Source: Holothuria scabra (taxonomy: Eukaryota > Echinodermata > Holothuroidea > Aspidochirotida > Holothuriidae). From it: a stretch of 64,000 nt of DNA. The position numbers and the translations under genes are program-made. This document shows, piece by piece, positions 50,401 through 60,300 of this stretch (position 1 is its first letter; each line of letters opens with the position of its first letter). The DNA is taken from positions 10,638,422 through 10,702,421 of the forward strand of contig CM074185.1 in the NCBI GenBank assembly GCA_037179385.1. Reading direction: 5' to 3'. The notes below the pieces were generated by a model. It was not told where the DNA came from. It saw only the letters and a program-made list of their open reading frames with translations, and made no database searches.

Positions 50401-52821
50401 CGTGATTATAACCTTACAAAATAGACAGACTGACATTCAATTCACCCCCCATCCCGGCCAAAAAAAGATGTTGCAAAGGGGGGGGGGGAAATAATTGTAG
50501 CGCAACTAGCCCTCTTGTTGTCGGGGATAATTGTCAACATAGACAATAAAAAGAGTTAACAAAGAAAGCTTCCACAACATTTTTCAAAATTATCTGAAGG
50601 GAACATTCAGGTTAAAACCAAATAAAATAAAACTGTTGTCATAGCGGTAATAGTTTAAGAGTTTTAATGAGCAGTTTCCATTTTGCTTTTCTTCAAGTGA
50701 CTATTCTCATGATACATGGGTATGTCTGACACAGCACGATATCTAATGAAAATGCTTATTTCTGTACTTCCGTGGTCTTAAAAGCGAAATTTTTTTAATC
50801 TTATAAGCCTAGGTTTAGGCTACTTTTATTTATCATGAATGCAGTATCTAGAGGACCAAGCAGATCTTTTGTCTTGGCTATATCTTGCAATGTACTTAAT
50901 TAATTGGCTCAATTTATGTTTATTCGTGTACTTTATATTGATTTCCAAATACCAAAAATGATCAATCTCCATAACTTTTACCCCTGAAAGATTGCTTGCT
51001 ATTGGCTTTAGCAGGTTTAATCTTTATCTTCACAAAGCAGCCCACTGTTACATTAAAGTCTTAAATCGAGATCTGCCAATAACACAAAATATAATGACCG
51101 CCTTCATATGTGAAAGAGAGGGGTAGAAACATGGGCGTCCGCAGGTAGGGACGAGGGGAACTTGCTCTCCCAAGGGAAATAAAAAACCTGAACAAACAAA
51201 AATAAACATAAAGAAAAGACGAAGAAAAATTAACATCAACATTTCTTAACAGTTCACTCAGTGTTTTCCCTATTTATATGCGGTAAGTAGGCTTTAAAAA
51301 TGCCATTTCCAGCGATCTGAGAAACCCCTAGCTCCGCCGCTGGACCTGGATTTTTGTTGTTTGCGGTGCTTCTGTCTTTTGCTGTTATTCTTATCTTTAT
51401 TTAATTTTTATTTTTTTTGTTTGTTTGTTTGTTTGTTTCATTTCATATGTTTTAGGGTGTTTAGAGCAAGAGCTTCAATCATTTTAACACTTTCTGTAAC
51501 CTTTCAAGTGAAGATTTGTAAAACATGAACTTAATACAGCTGAGCTAGTAGCTAGGTTAACTTGTCTGGACTTTTCTTTTTTATCACACTTAATGAGTAT
51601 ATATTTGATCTTGCTTTAGGTTTTAACTAAACATTTCGGCTAATTTTAGTATTTTTACTATCCTAGTTTTGAAACGAGTGATTCAGCTTTCGGACAATCC
51701 CTTGATTCTATTAACGGCTTCTCAGACGATGCCGCTAATAGTCTTTACTGGACCATTCATATTGGAGAGGAAGGGACATTTGCTCAAAGAGGTTTGTTCC
51801 GAATATTTGACTCTGTTGTAGTATCCTTCATGAGCCAACAAAGGTGTCCTGATACTGATACGTTGTATTTTAGTTTTTTCTTCTCATAGAGGGAGCACTC
51901 AATATTCCACATCAAAGATATGTTTATAATATCTTTGATCCATATGCAGCTGCCCACCTTATTTTTGCCAAGGTTATAATTGCCAATTTGCTATGGTATT
52001 AGCGGAAACACTATCAGATGGTATTGTTATATATAACGACAGCTGGATGAAAGGTAAAATTCAAATACAGATGTAAATACGGTTTGATTTCAGTTTGGTT
52101 TCAAAATACGGTGAAAAAGGGTTCAAGTCTTCTTCTTTAATCAAGGAAAATAACATAGGCGTATTCTAAATTTCTTTACCCAAACTGGGAAACATCACGA
52201 CAAAACCACTAGGAAAATGAAAGTGAGCCTTTCACGATACGCAAATGAGAATGAACACTTTGCATACTCTTTTTGTCCGGTGAATTGTTGCTTTGATTTG
52301 ATTGTATACGAACAAAATTTAATTTCCTTTTTGTCTTTTCAATCAAAATATGTATTTATTAACAAGGTTGAACTTGAAACCTGTGCATTTAATAAAGCAT
52401 CATGCACACTCAGGGACTGATGCTAAGTCAGATACGGTGACGTACTTTCGGGGGGGGGGGAGTCAGAAACCCCATGGCCTAACCTTGCAATGCAAAAAAC
52501 ATCCAAAATAGCGTTTTTTCTCTCTATCCTTAGACTTTCCCTCATGTCGTGCCCCAACCCCCCCTCCATGATACCACCCCTCAAACCCCAAGGGTACAAT
52601 CCTGGCTGAGCGCCTGAGTCAGAATGCCCCCTTAGTGCGCTTTTGTACATCGCTTGTATTTACCCCGATTAATCATACTGTGAGTAATGCACGAGCCAGT
52701 GTTGTTCAACCAATAAGTGATATCGATAAAACGGAGTTTTGTTTTTCTGTTCGCAGGTATCGAGGGTCTGTTCCCATCAAAAGGAGAAACATATCTTTTC
52801 ATTCTGACCGATTTTAGCTAA
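26885..52821 (+). CDS. TCN2-like: Transcobalamin / intrinsic-factor-like B12 carrier, complete 8-exon gene
   Basis: A secreted cobalamin-binding protein predicted from eight exons: 26,885-26,960; 33,853-34,087; 42,781-43,082; 43,824-44,017; 47,333-47,513; 49,831-49,999; 51,667-51,791; 52,757-52,821. They total 1,347 nt, or 448 residues plus TAA, close to vertebrate relatives (about 417-433). All joins are GT/AG and phase-compatible (1,2,1,0,1,2,1). Residues 1-19 form a signal peptide; residues 20-330 an alpha/alpha-barrel with paired GDGSW, EDGSFGN and TDGNFGG turns; 331-344 a proline-rich linker; 345-448 the C-terminal beta domain. Cysteines 22/283, 134 or 135/327 and 175/223 align by eye with the three human transcobalamin disulfides. 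His209, in GHNID, aligns with the cobalt-coordinating histidine of transcobalamin, which intrinsic factor lacks. The ATG has a strong context (AAGGATGG). Start and splicing lack transcript support. Confidence 0.9.
27239..27360. repeat. (TA)n microsatellite, intron 1
   Basis: Compound TA tract with GATATA and AAATATA interruptions. Confidence 0.95.
28010..28200 (-). mobile_element. tRNA-derived SINE-C with PLE-like 3' tail
   Basis: The minus-strand head has an A box (TAGCGTAGTGG, 28,180-28,190) and a B box (GGTTCGGTCCC, 28,136-28,146). A body of about 110 nt follows, and the tail reads TTTTGACCTACACATTCCA, matching TTTCGACCTACACATTCCA in the 3' end of PLE-2. It lies in intron 1, antisense to the gene. 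Confidence 0.6.
28221..28402. mobile_element. Foldback element with 40-bp inverted repeats
   Basis: Arms at 28,221-28,260 and 28,363-28,402 are inverted copies with two mismatches (38/40 by eye). They begin aacaggctataaatacccc and its complement. The 102-bp spacer is non-coding. A snap-back MITE is likely; I see no clear target duplication. Confidence 0.8.
30125..31320 (+). repeat. Diverged tandem duplication, about 610-bp units
   Basis: Unit A (about 30,125-30,720) and unit B (about 30,730-31,320) share words in order: cttccatgaa, catttgcc, tttcctatt, ttacagacg, catgacaactta, gaagcctttgatt, tcaatatcaat, ttaaaacaccc or gaaaacaccc, and gtaggagaaa. On the minus strand both keep a fragment like VRQM and one like LFSAPF, so decayed coding sequence is possible, but I recognise no family. 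Confidence 0.6.
33853..34087 (+). CDS. TCN2-like: B12-carrier gene 1, exon 2
   Basis: Residues 26-104. The acceptor is ctcgcag, the donor AG|GTGAGT, phase 2. It contains AAVQWLADKQRGDGSWPN and NTQNAILGLQLAN, the first helical repeats of the barrel. Confidence 0.9.
34755..35410 (+). repeat. Three GTTGGCGC-family copies in series
   Basis: Copies at about 34,765, 35,130 and 35,310 each show gcg-cgccac-(a/t)-ggttggcgcg followed by a cccaga or ctgagaca block and aaatgacatttccc-agg. Relatives are at 2,690 and 62,450. Confidence 0.7.
35440..36480 (+). repeat. Dispersed repeat, copy 2 (relative of 1-1,510)
   Basis: Same order of shared blocks as at the window start, including a cccgcatattttcggg start, gtgcatccccagga, tccacaccaa, ccactccaaa and aaaaagtcaagaga. 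Confidence 0.65.
37385..37655 (+). repeat. Dispersed repeat pair, copy 1
   Basis: Shares ggtcgg-attgtgtatg, gtttcagctcg, gacccctca and gatacaacact in order with 40,025-40,318. The 114-codon frame here is repeat sequence, not a gene. Confidence 0.6.
37815..39200 (+). repeat. Dispersed repeat, about 1.4 kb (relative in intron 6)
   Basis: Closely similar in order and orientation to 50,125-51,340. Shared words include gggtcatcttctgtaata, gccgaaacgtatcttcatgc, tgattataa, acacagacaataaaaagagt, ttttgcttttcttcaagtga, acatgggcgtccgcagg and ccagcgatctgagag. It is non-coding. Confidence 0.75.
40025..40318 (+). repeat. Dispersed repeat pair, copy 2
   Basis: Direct relative of 37,385-37,655. Near its end, aggccacagtgtt (about 40,317) recurs inverted at about 40,424. 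Confidence 0.55.
42781..43082 (+). CDS. TCN2-like: B12-carrier gene 1, exon 3
   Basis: Residues 104-205. The acceptor is ttatatag, the donor G|GTAAGA, phase 1. It holds GILGQYMLSLQSVCC and NNFFQYSFAILSLCSYD, matching the GQLALYLLAL...C and YYQYGLGILALC segments of human transcobalamin. Four extra cysteines (106, 112, 199 and one of 134/135) are not obviously in the conserved pairs. Confidence 0.92.
43083..43823 (+). other. Intron 3
   Basis: 741 bp, no repeats or genes recognised. Confidence 0.7.
43824..44017 (+). CDS. TCN2-like: B12-carrier gene 1, exon 4
   Basis: Residues 205-269, donor CAG|GTACAT, phase 0. It contains GHNIDILSMQVMAMVC, with His209 and Asp212 aligned to HSVDTAAM of transcobalamin. 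The closing EDGSFGNAITTALAIQ matches the (D)G-x-x-G-N-x-Y-S-T-x-L-A-x-Q repeat of the family. Confidence 0.92.
44445..44517. repeat. (TA)n-(TG)n compound microsatellite
   Basis: TA run followed by a TG run, directly abutting the 3' end of PLE-3. Confidence 0.95.
44566..44586 (-). ncRNA. Deleted hammerhead remnant in PLE-3
   Basis: Stem I CCAC/GUGG is kept. The core reads CUGGUGA, and 15 nt present in PLE-2 (TTTATACCCGAAACG) are missing, removing stem II's second arm and the GAAA box. It cannot fold as a hammerhead. Confidence 0.7.
45004..45145. repeat. Three cacacgtg-like short repeats
   Basis: gtcgcacgtgcaacaagtag, gtcacacgtgcgataagga and gtcgcacgtgtgacaagaag, each holding a CACGTG palindrome, inside the PLE-3 3' region. 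Confidence 0.5.
45310..45860 (-). pseudogene. PLE-3 linker and GIY-YIG endonuclease, broken
   Basis: In order: VRPILRAIYKNVDLLRQDPS (near 45,850-45,790), FRLGKKLANHLVRASHP, CSRSKCNTC, SSNVVYILACGSCN, LYVGETKRRLAERVDEHL (catalytic GIY-YIG region, about 45,480-45,560) and CSIQHLTVTAAVICRG. The frame then shifts near 45,345, and a TGA interrupts the expected C-terminal end, leaving GLNVRI out of frame. It is the same family as PLE-2. It has no RT domain, so it is a dead 5'-truncated copy. Confidence 0.85.
45900..46070 (-). repeat. Dispersed repeat, inverted relative of 22.78-22.99 kb
   Basis: See the entry at 22,775. It lies just outside the 5' end of PLE-3. Confidence 0.65.
46074..46552. repeat. 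Degenerate palindromic minisatellite (gataaacc / ggtttatc)
   Basis: About 480 bp in which gataaacctggtttatc and its own complement recur more than a dozen times with spacing near 16-40 bp and much divergence. The unit is close to self-complementary, so transcripts or single strands could form many small hairpins. Confidence 0.8.
47333..47513 (+). CDS. TCN2-like: B12-carrier gene 1, exon 5
   Basis: Residues 270-330 (181 nt). The acceptor is attattcag, the donor T|GTAAGT, phase 1. It contains WYCNDSVSWLLSQQTDGNFG and ATAQILPFLGCNNFGSL, matching the C...LLASLQDG and AQILP blocks of the family. Confidence 0.93.
47514..49830 (+). other. Intron 5
   Basis: 2.3 kb, no gene or clear repeat recognised. 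Confidence 0.6.
49831..49999 (+). CDS. TCN2-like: B12-carrier gene 1, exon 6
   Basis: Residues 330-386 (169 nt). The acceptor is ttaaag, the donor AC|GTAAGT, phase 2. A proline-rich linker (EPPMPPPIQPG) leads into the beta domain, with VQFNLVVIADETIDAYNVT and LYFGMIRLADM. Confidence 0.9.
50000..51666 (+). other. Intron 6
   Basis: Mostly occupied by the dispersed repeat at 50,125-51,340. Confidence 0.7.
50125..51340 (+). repeat. Dispersed repeat, about 1.2 kb (relative in intron 2)
   Basis: Second copy of the element at 37,815-39,200, same orientation, collinear, with small indels and poly-C/poly-G runs. Confidence 0.75.
51667..51791 (+). CDS. TCN2-like: B12-carrier gene 1, exon 7
   Basis: Residues 386-428 (125 nt). 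The acceptor is tcctag, the donor G|GTTTGT, phase 1. It encodes DSAFGQSLDSINGFSDDAAN and LYWTIHIGEEG, the family's K/L-YWQ-x-x block in the C-terminal domain. Confidence 0.9.
51792..52756 (+). other. Intron 7
   Basis: Contains an 11-bp hairpin, atcaaagatat / atatctttgat (51,911-51,939), and a poly-G run near 52,450. No exon is seen. Confidence 0.6.
52757..52821 (+). CDS. TCN2-like: B12-carrier gene 1, exon 8 (stop)
   Basis: Residues 428-448 and TAA. The acceptor is ctgttcgcag. It encodes GIEGLFPSKGETYLFILTDF, matching the GIADY-x-P...G-E-x-I-x-L end of the family. Confidence 0.92.
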
Positions 52822-52935
52822 ACTATTTCTTGGAAGATTCAACTTGACTTTGGGGTCAACTTCTCGCCTTTTATAATTTTTTTCACAAAAATGTTACCTT
52901 TGTTTTTCAACAATGTCAATTAGTCGAATAACATT

Positions 52936-52970
52936 AATAAAAATAGGGTCCTATGGTCACGACAAATAAA
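52936..52970 (+). terminator. Candidate polyadenylation signals of gene 1
   Basis: AATAAA at 52,936-52,941 and again at 52,965-52,970, 115-150 bp past the stop codon. Confidence 0.5.
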
Positions 52971-54175
52971 ACAACATATATCTAGGTTACGGTGGTGTAA
53001 GGAAAACAGAATAAATTTATTAAGTATGATGAATTTTGTACCTTTTGCACACTATCTTTGACAAAGAGCTCATCATCAATAACAACTCTCTTCCTCCATA
53101 AAATAGAGAACTTAATCATTTGTATATTGTGACAGGACATTGCAACAGGTAATTTTTTTTCACAATGAACAGACGAAAGCAGTCGAAAGACGATGTGACT
53201 ATAAGATAAAGATTTGGGGTGAATTAATTTGTTATATTAACGATTCCTAGTCTTGTACTCACGTCCTCAGCTCTTGTGGCAAAATCATGGACTACTCCCG
53301 AATTTGTGCACATCCTGGTGCAATCGTGGTTGTGGGGTAAGCTTTGCATCATCACTGTATTGTCTGCTGGAATTAATATCTTTAATACATTTTTCATTAA
53401 TTAAGATACCATTTTCTTTTTATCAAGTAGGTTGCCATTTTTATAGGCATTCTCATCTTTCTAAAATAGATTATTTCAAACGCAGTATTCACATACAAAA
53501 ACACACATGTACTTTTAAATGCAACTAAATGGAGACCTCTTCATAACCATCCAACTGGTAGACGCTAGATTGATGTTATAGTGTGTGCACTACCTGAAAG
53601 AATATGGTATGCAATGAACGGTAAAATTGAGGGCGCACAATTTTTTTTTTTTTTTTCAGTTCACATTAATTTCGATAAGTGCGTATGTGATTTTCCACCA
53701 AGAACCATGGACATAACGTGATACACCCGCATACCCGGATGCATGGACGGGATGGAATGAGACTCTAAATAGTTACATTGTTTTAAATACGGTTGATATC
53801 TGCATTACTCAATCATATCACACCATTAAGTTGTTTAAAATATTATTTGAAACTGAGACAGTCCCCCAATTCAAAATGGCTTCCCGATTGTATTCATTAA
53901 ACGTCTCCGAATAACACCGATTATCAACGATGGGATATCTGGAAGCTTACTATGCCAATTGTTTCTGTAATCTCCAGCTGAGATAAAATAACCTTTAACA
54001 GTTCAACGCACACATTGATTGCGATGAAGACGGTACGGAGTAAAACTAAGCATCTTGAGAAGACTGTCATCCTATGTGAACAGAAAACAAATACCTCATG
54101 TAACTAACAGCATGGCATATGTCGTCTGTGGTAATACATTGGTGTGTCTTATGACCTGTATCGGACAGAAATCTC
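52971..54175. other. Convergent intergenic region, first part
   Basis: No gene seen. A poly-T run lies near 53,641-53,656. Confidence 0.45.
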
Positions 54176-54543
54176 TTAAAGCGGCTCATTTAGTTGGTTC
54201 ATGAAATTCAACAAATTTTTCCAAACCCGCTCGGTTTTCTTCACATAGCAATGACAAATGGTCAATCTTAGACAATCCATTTATCCTACAAACAATTAAC
54301 TGTGTTATAAGTGAGTACCTAACGGTTAAATTGGGTTTTCAAAAATTTGTGACCAGACACTTTTTCAAATTATGCGCAAAACCGTTACAAATCAGGACAT
54401 TACAAAATTCAAAATTTTAACTTTTTCCATTCCTATTGGACATGAAACTTGGTTTATTATGCTAACTATAAACATTTTCATGTGGTAGTGACCCTTTAAA
54501 ACTCTCATTAAGTTATGGATATAAAATCAATGAGCCCCTTTAA
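54176..54543 (-). mobile_element. TTAA-bounded MITE, copy B
   Basis: A 368-bp inverted copy of the element at 3,122-3,485, with TTAA at 54,176-54,179 and 54,540-54,543 and both terminal inverted repeats present. Confidence 0.85.
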
Positions 54544-55039
54544 AAAATGGACGTACTCATGTTCGTCCAGCACATTCAACAAATGACGATTCAGACTGAG
54601 AGGAATCTCCCTAGATAGTTTGTTAGACATTCCACAGATTATATATATAAGGTGTACGAACCTCTTTCATGCACATGATAAGAAATCTCATCTGAAGGAG
54701 ATGGATTTCTTCCAAGACCACATGTCCTAACATTAAAGATGTCGTTAATATCAACAGCTACCCCAGGTCAAAGAAGAGTGGTTGCACCGTGTACGAACCA
54801 TGGAGAACTCTTTCATTTGATATTGAAAGAAATCAGTCTCAGGGCTTTATCTCGTTGAAGACATGGTTTGTTTGATGTATTTTTTAGTTCGTTTTGTCGA
54901 ACAATGATAGCGAGGAGTAAAGATCACGTAACCCTCCCAGCGTTTGGCAGCGTGGCTTATTATTGGATAACAGTCAATTTCGTCGGATAGGAAAGTTTTA
55001 CAGAGCATGATTGGAAGAAGTTGAGGATTTGGCTTCACT

Positions 55040-55262
55040 GTACACACAAATTAGTCAAATGGTGTCTGAATCGACTAACTATGTTAGTTACTCACAGTTG
55101 ACTACTTTGTGATGATAGCTGACTAATTTCGTTGTAATAGATTAAAGAATATCCGTCAAAACTTAGTCAAGGAGGCTAAATGTTTGTTAGAAACTAGTTC
55201 AACTGGGTCAAATATTAGTCAAATGTTAGTCAATATTGTTGACTAACGTGATTAGTCAGTGA
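55040..55262. repeat. Cluster of TTAGTCAA-like words
   Basis: About ten copies of tagtcaa or its complement ttgactaa with irregular spacing; several face each other and could pair. Confidence 0.5.
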
Positions 55263-55607
55263 AGGCACAATTTTTATGATCTTCCGATGAAAGATACAGC
55301 TATGGAAGCATTTACCATTGAGATGCGCATCAATTGGCTAAGGGTTACGTAAAGCACATTTTTCATATAAGTCTCCTATCAAGCTGAACATGCACATTTC
55401 GAAACTCTAAAATGATGTTGGAAAATCTGAAAAGACACTCATTTGAAGGATGAATAGAATTAATAAATGAACAACTTAAAATTTCGAAGACTTTGGGCCA
55501 TGAGTTCAGACTTTCAAATTATTATCCCTACCCTTCTGCAGTTGAGTAGAAGCAGTATTGTCTAGGAATCATAAATGTACCTAGCTGCAAGTATTTTGCA
55601 CTCTATA

Positions 55608-55730
55608 AACGTCCGGTTCAAATTGAACCGGAAAGGATCAAATGGTCACTGAACCGAAAGAAGATCAAATTTCTGACTACATTTGGTCATTTTGAACCAA
55701 AAACGGTTTATTTTTATATTGACGTTTTTA
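55608..55730. repeat. Palindromic gaaccggtt-type sequence
   Basis: A perfect palindrome, ccggttcaattgaaccgg-like (ccggttcaaattgaaccgg, about 55,611-55,629), followed by related gaaccgaa, gaaccaaa and aacggttt words. Confidence 0.5.
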
Positions 55731-57164
55731 GAGTGTGGAGTATTTAGTTTCCAGCTCTGTCTTCCTTTAATCCACTTTATTTGTAATCATTTTTGTTTTC
55801 TATTTACGCCCTTTTGTTTTTGTACGTCGTAAACTGCCTGTATTTTGCTTCAAATTCTATTAGGTCTATTACGTTTTACTATCAAAGTTCTTTGCAAAAC
55901 GGTAGCTTTTCTTCTATAAGAAGTTTTGCTTTTCCTTTTACTTCTATGATTATCCGGACTTTTCATACGTTACATTTGCTACATAATTTTCTGAAATGGT
56001 TTGTAAGATTGCTTTAAATCAATTTGATTGAAGATTATATTAAATAAAAAACACAAGCTTCTCGGTAATGTGCTTTTATCCCATATTTTCTGCTCGACGT
56101 GCTTTCACTTTTTTCTACTTATTTGTTTTTATTTTCTATTTACCTGGATGGCACCTTTGGTCGCCAGTAAGACTATAAAAATGTACTTGAGGCCAACGTA
56201 ATAAGACCTACAATTTCGTGTTGACCAAACGTTTGGCGACCTATAACACCCATTTTCGAACATATTCAAAATAAGGTCATGCCGTGTATAGTATCCTTGA
56301 AGCACCTACTTTATTGCGCATTTATATGGGCATCGTACTTTGTACGCATGGTATGTATAACTGCGTGTGAAAAATAACGTGTTATTTCAGCGTGCTCTAG
56401 AAATGTACTTTAGGTTGACAAAAAATTGTTGCACAATACCTTTGAATAAATTGAATATTTAATTACACCTTGTGCATATGTCGCACATATTAAGGATACC
56501 AAATATATTGCTGTGAGCGCTGTTAAATTCTATCGTGTTATTTTTATATAAATTTTCCAATGACCCCGCGCAGAGTTATGTGATTGTCGACCTTAGGTAG
56601 CTTTTTAGAGCAGACAATTATACAGAAAGTGAAAAAGTGAGCCACTACCCTAAAACTGAGTCAATTTGTCGTCATGGTGGCTCACTTCACATCATAAGAG
56701 TGAGACACTTTGGCGACAAAAGTGAGTCACTATGGCGAAAATTGCTCAGTTTTATGATAGTGAATCATCTTTAAAGTTTCTGTGAAATTATTTATGTATT
56801 TACTCCTGTAATCTGAACAGACTGAGAGGCACGATTATTGTTGGGTGTTAATCCCTCTGTCGCATATACAGTCAAAGTAGAATACTGCAAATAAGTGTAA
56901 GTAGGGGTTCAACGTTGCAAACCTCCTCTAGGGATGACTACCCATCCTTCCCTGTTGAATATTTAACTTGGCAACATCATTTAGCCAAATAACTTTTAAA
57001 CCGCAATGTAAGGTAAGCATACAAGGAAAAGAAAAAATGGAAACAGGACAGAAGAATAAGTGTCTAATTCTTAAAGCTTTTCTGTCACTTCATTAAACTA
57101 TTGAAAAATTCCAGTACTTTACAGTTACGCAGAAATTATGGAAATTTAGTTTTGAAAGTTAAAC
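55731..57164. other. Convergent intergenic region, second part
   Basis: No gene seen. At 56,630-56,770 a group of gtgag-cact words is repeated in both orientations. Confidence 0.45.
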
Positions 57165-57170
57165 TTTAAT
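57165..57170 (-). terminator. Possible polyadenylation signal of gene 2 (ATTAAA)
   Basis: The minus-strand variant ATTAAA, 114 bp past the stop codon. Weak on its own. Confidence 0.25.
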
Positions 57171-57283
57171 TATTAGCACGAAGATTTTGCTTACTGTACC
57201 AAACAAACACAAAATTTCAAAGAAACGTTAAGATTTTCCCCAGAAATGGATTTTCTCAAAATTCAAATGGTTGACTGAACCTC

Positions 57284-57348
57284 TCAGCTGAAATCAGTTA
57301 GTATGAAAAGATAGATCGCCCCTTCCGATGGAAATAGTCCCTCGATTC
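57284..57348 (-). CDS. TCN2-like: B12-carrier gene 2, last exon
   Basis: 65 nt encoding GIEGLFPSEGAIYLFILTDF plus S and TGA (stop at 57,284-57,286). The acceptor on the minus strand is ctttag. Matches exon 8 of gene 1 in length. Confidence 0.9.
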
Positions 57349-60300
57349 CTAAAGATCAAAATAAAAATATGAAAGTCAAGGCTATAGCATATAAATTCTA
57401 TATAGCTGTGACTATAAATTTGGGAAAGAAGTCGATCGATAGTTCGATATCCCAGAATTTTATTCTACCACTGTTAACAGATGAAGATTAAGAGATGTAA
57501 CTTAGGATCGGAAGATGTACATCCACAGGTTCCCTTCATGTTGTCAGTTATTTAGTTAGGTGAGATTTTACGCACCGGTTTTCTGCTTTAATCTAACTGT
57601 GCCGGTGGCGTTTTTCCAGTTGCGGGTACTAGAATATTTGCCATACTCGATTGCTTATGCAGAACATCAGCAATGGATAGGTTCTTTTTTTTTAATATGG
57701 CGTCCATTTGGTAATAGATATTCTCTCTTGACGTCTTAGGGGCTTTTCACCTGGAGTAGTTAAGCCAGGTTTGAGGGCAACCCCATTATTTATTGACAGG
57801 CTTGCCCTTAAACATGACAGTTGCTAACGCGTAGTCGTGACGTCAGTGAGAATTATCTATAGAACCTGGACATCTCTCGTTAGAAGCGGGTACTCTACCA
57901 CTAGAACACTAAAACAAACATGAGGCCTTCTCTGTGATGTCAGTCAATTCTGAAGGGTGATGGTGTCTGAGGGTATTGAAGGTGATCAATAACGTACTGC
58001 GGGAAGAATATATTAAGCACTGACCACCACAAACTGGTGATATTCTGATTGAATATTGTCAAGATTGTGAAAATATCAGCATTCTACCCGTTCCACCATC
58101 AACCTAGCATCTTTGGTGTAAAATTGCCTGGCACTTTAACACAGGTGATGTTACAATTTAAAGCGCAGTCCTATGACCTGAAAACGAATCTTAATAATCA
58201 AGGTAGTTTAAGACAGATCTCTCATGCCGCCTTTTGTCTAGTTATACCGTGAGCTTTTGGTGCCAATTCAAATCAAATCTCGAAGGGTTTACTCGAAAGC
58301 ACTCCCTGGATCATGTAAAATATGAAACAAGAATACGTTAAGCAGTTCGACCCACTCCTTCTTTTTCAAGATTTTTTTTTTCATATTGGGCCTAAATGGA
58401 TACATTTCCCTGTTTTACTCACAGTTTCACATGTTCGCTGTAGTGTACTAGACATGAAATTATGTGTTATTCAAGCAGCTAAAATATCATGTACTAATTA
58501 GAGGCTTATATGATTGGCGTTTTTGAGATGTACTCGAGTTTATAAGTGGTCATTCTTGCTAAGAATTATTTTTGATAGACGAGCGAGCCAGTATAGTATT
58601 TTGAATGTTTTCCCCATTTCGAAAATTCCTCTCCGGTGTAATATCTCTGGCCTCATAAATTTGGCCAAGGCGTTTTGACGTTATGTGACGTTAGTAAAAG
58701 TAAATGATATCGATAAGGCAAAATATTTCCACAGAAAATCAGTTTCGTAAGTTCAGATTTGAAGGGATAAATTGTCCGTTTACTTTCCGGGAACTCTGAG
58801 GCTGGAACCCAGCCTCAGTCATATCTCGACAACAACATAATGAATGCAACAAACTGAAAGTAAGTATATCTACTAACCTTTTGGGGCATAAGTCCCTGCT
58901 TGCCCTACGTGGATTGTCCAGTAAAGACTCCGTTCGGCGTTTTTCGCAACCCCATTTATTGCATCGATGGATTTACCGAAAGAGGAATCACTCGTCAAGA
59001 ATCTAGGGCAGAAAAACATAAGAAGTGTTTAAATTCTCCTGCAACGTTTTCGCAAAAACAGCACAGTTAACATCATCATATCTGCCGTTAACCACTTTCA
59101 CAAGATTTGTTTTTTTTTCACAAGTTTAATGAAATATAAACTCTCAATTGTAAGAATTTCATTTTCACCGCTTTCACAAATCGGACTATCTTTTGCTGCC
59201 TTCACACTGTCCAGAAAGATACAAATGTACCTTTTACAAACATATATGAGGAACGAACTGGAAATTGTACCATATGTATATTTTAAACTAATTTCATACT
59301 CATGTCTTAATAATCATGAGTACCTAGGAACATACAACTTTATTTTTCTGCAGCCTAAGAGATCAAGTTTGTTTTGGTATGGAATCGGGTACGTTTGGCT
59401 CAATTTTTGTGTGTTCTGGAGAAGATCTCTGTTTTTTATATAGGCCTATATTTTTTCAAGTATCGTTCCAATTCCTTCGGAACTAACGGTTTATTTCTTT
59501 TCACAAAATTCATAGACATGATTCTGACTGGACAGCATTCGTTGTGAAACTCCAGTAGAATATCATTAAAATTGTCATACTTTTCGAAATAAAATATCTG
59601 AAAATCCGTTAAGTCATCATTCTGATAACAGGTGTTCTTCAAACCTTCTTGTATAAAAGAGGGGTAAAGGCAAGCGCAGGGGCGATGGGCACTGTTAACA
59701 AGAATTTTCTTAACCCTTTACCGTTGTTTGGGTCCTTTTGGACCCATGCGGAGAGCTCGGCTGTGACACATCTTTACTGTTTCACGCGGAGCTCGAAACT
59801 GCGAGTAGCTACCCGAAAATTCGGCCGATGCGGGGCGGGCTAGGTCCGCTTTTCCGCCCAACCCCGAGGCGCGCAAATATGCCCCGATCGGAGCACAACG
59901 GTAAAGGGTTAACTGACTGGCGATAACCCTAATCCCTAATCTACTCCCTAACCCTAACAAAAAATACAATTGATACAAAACAAAGACAACAGCCAATCAA
60001 GAAACACTTTGTTAAACAGTGAGATTCTACCGAATAGACCTATTTCCAAATGGCAATTACAAAGGATTGTGGGATAGAGTTTTGGTGTTTGTCATTTTTG
60101 TCAATGGCATTTTACTGTGGTTAACATTAACGCTCATCCAAAACTATATCCCACAATTCATTGTAATTGCTATTTGGAAATAGGTCTATGTCCATCCCCC
60201 TCCCCGCCTCCCCGCTTCACTCCCGGAATAGAGCGGCTTCTAAAGCGGTGATCGCGAGGAAAATTTTGAGTTGGGTGCTGGATTGGTTCAGCTAAATGCA

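Noticed and set aside
59718..59996. Overlapping frames on both strands with high GC
   Set aside because: They lie inside a 203-bp MITE bounded by TTAA.
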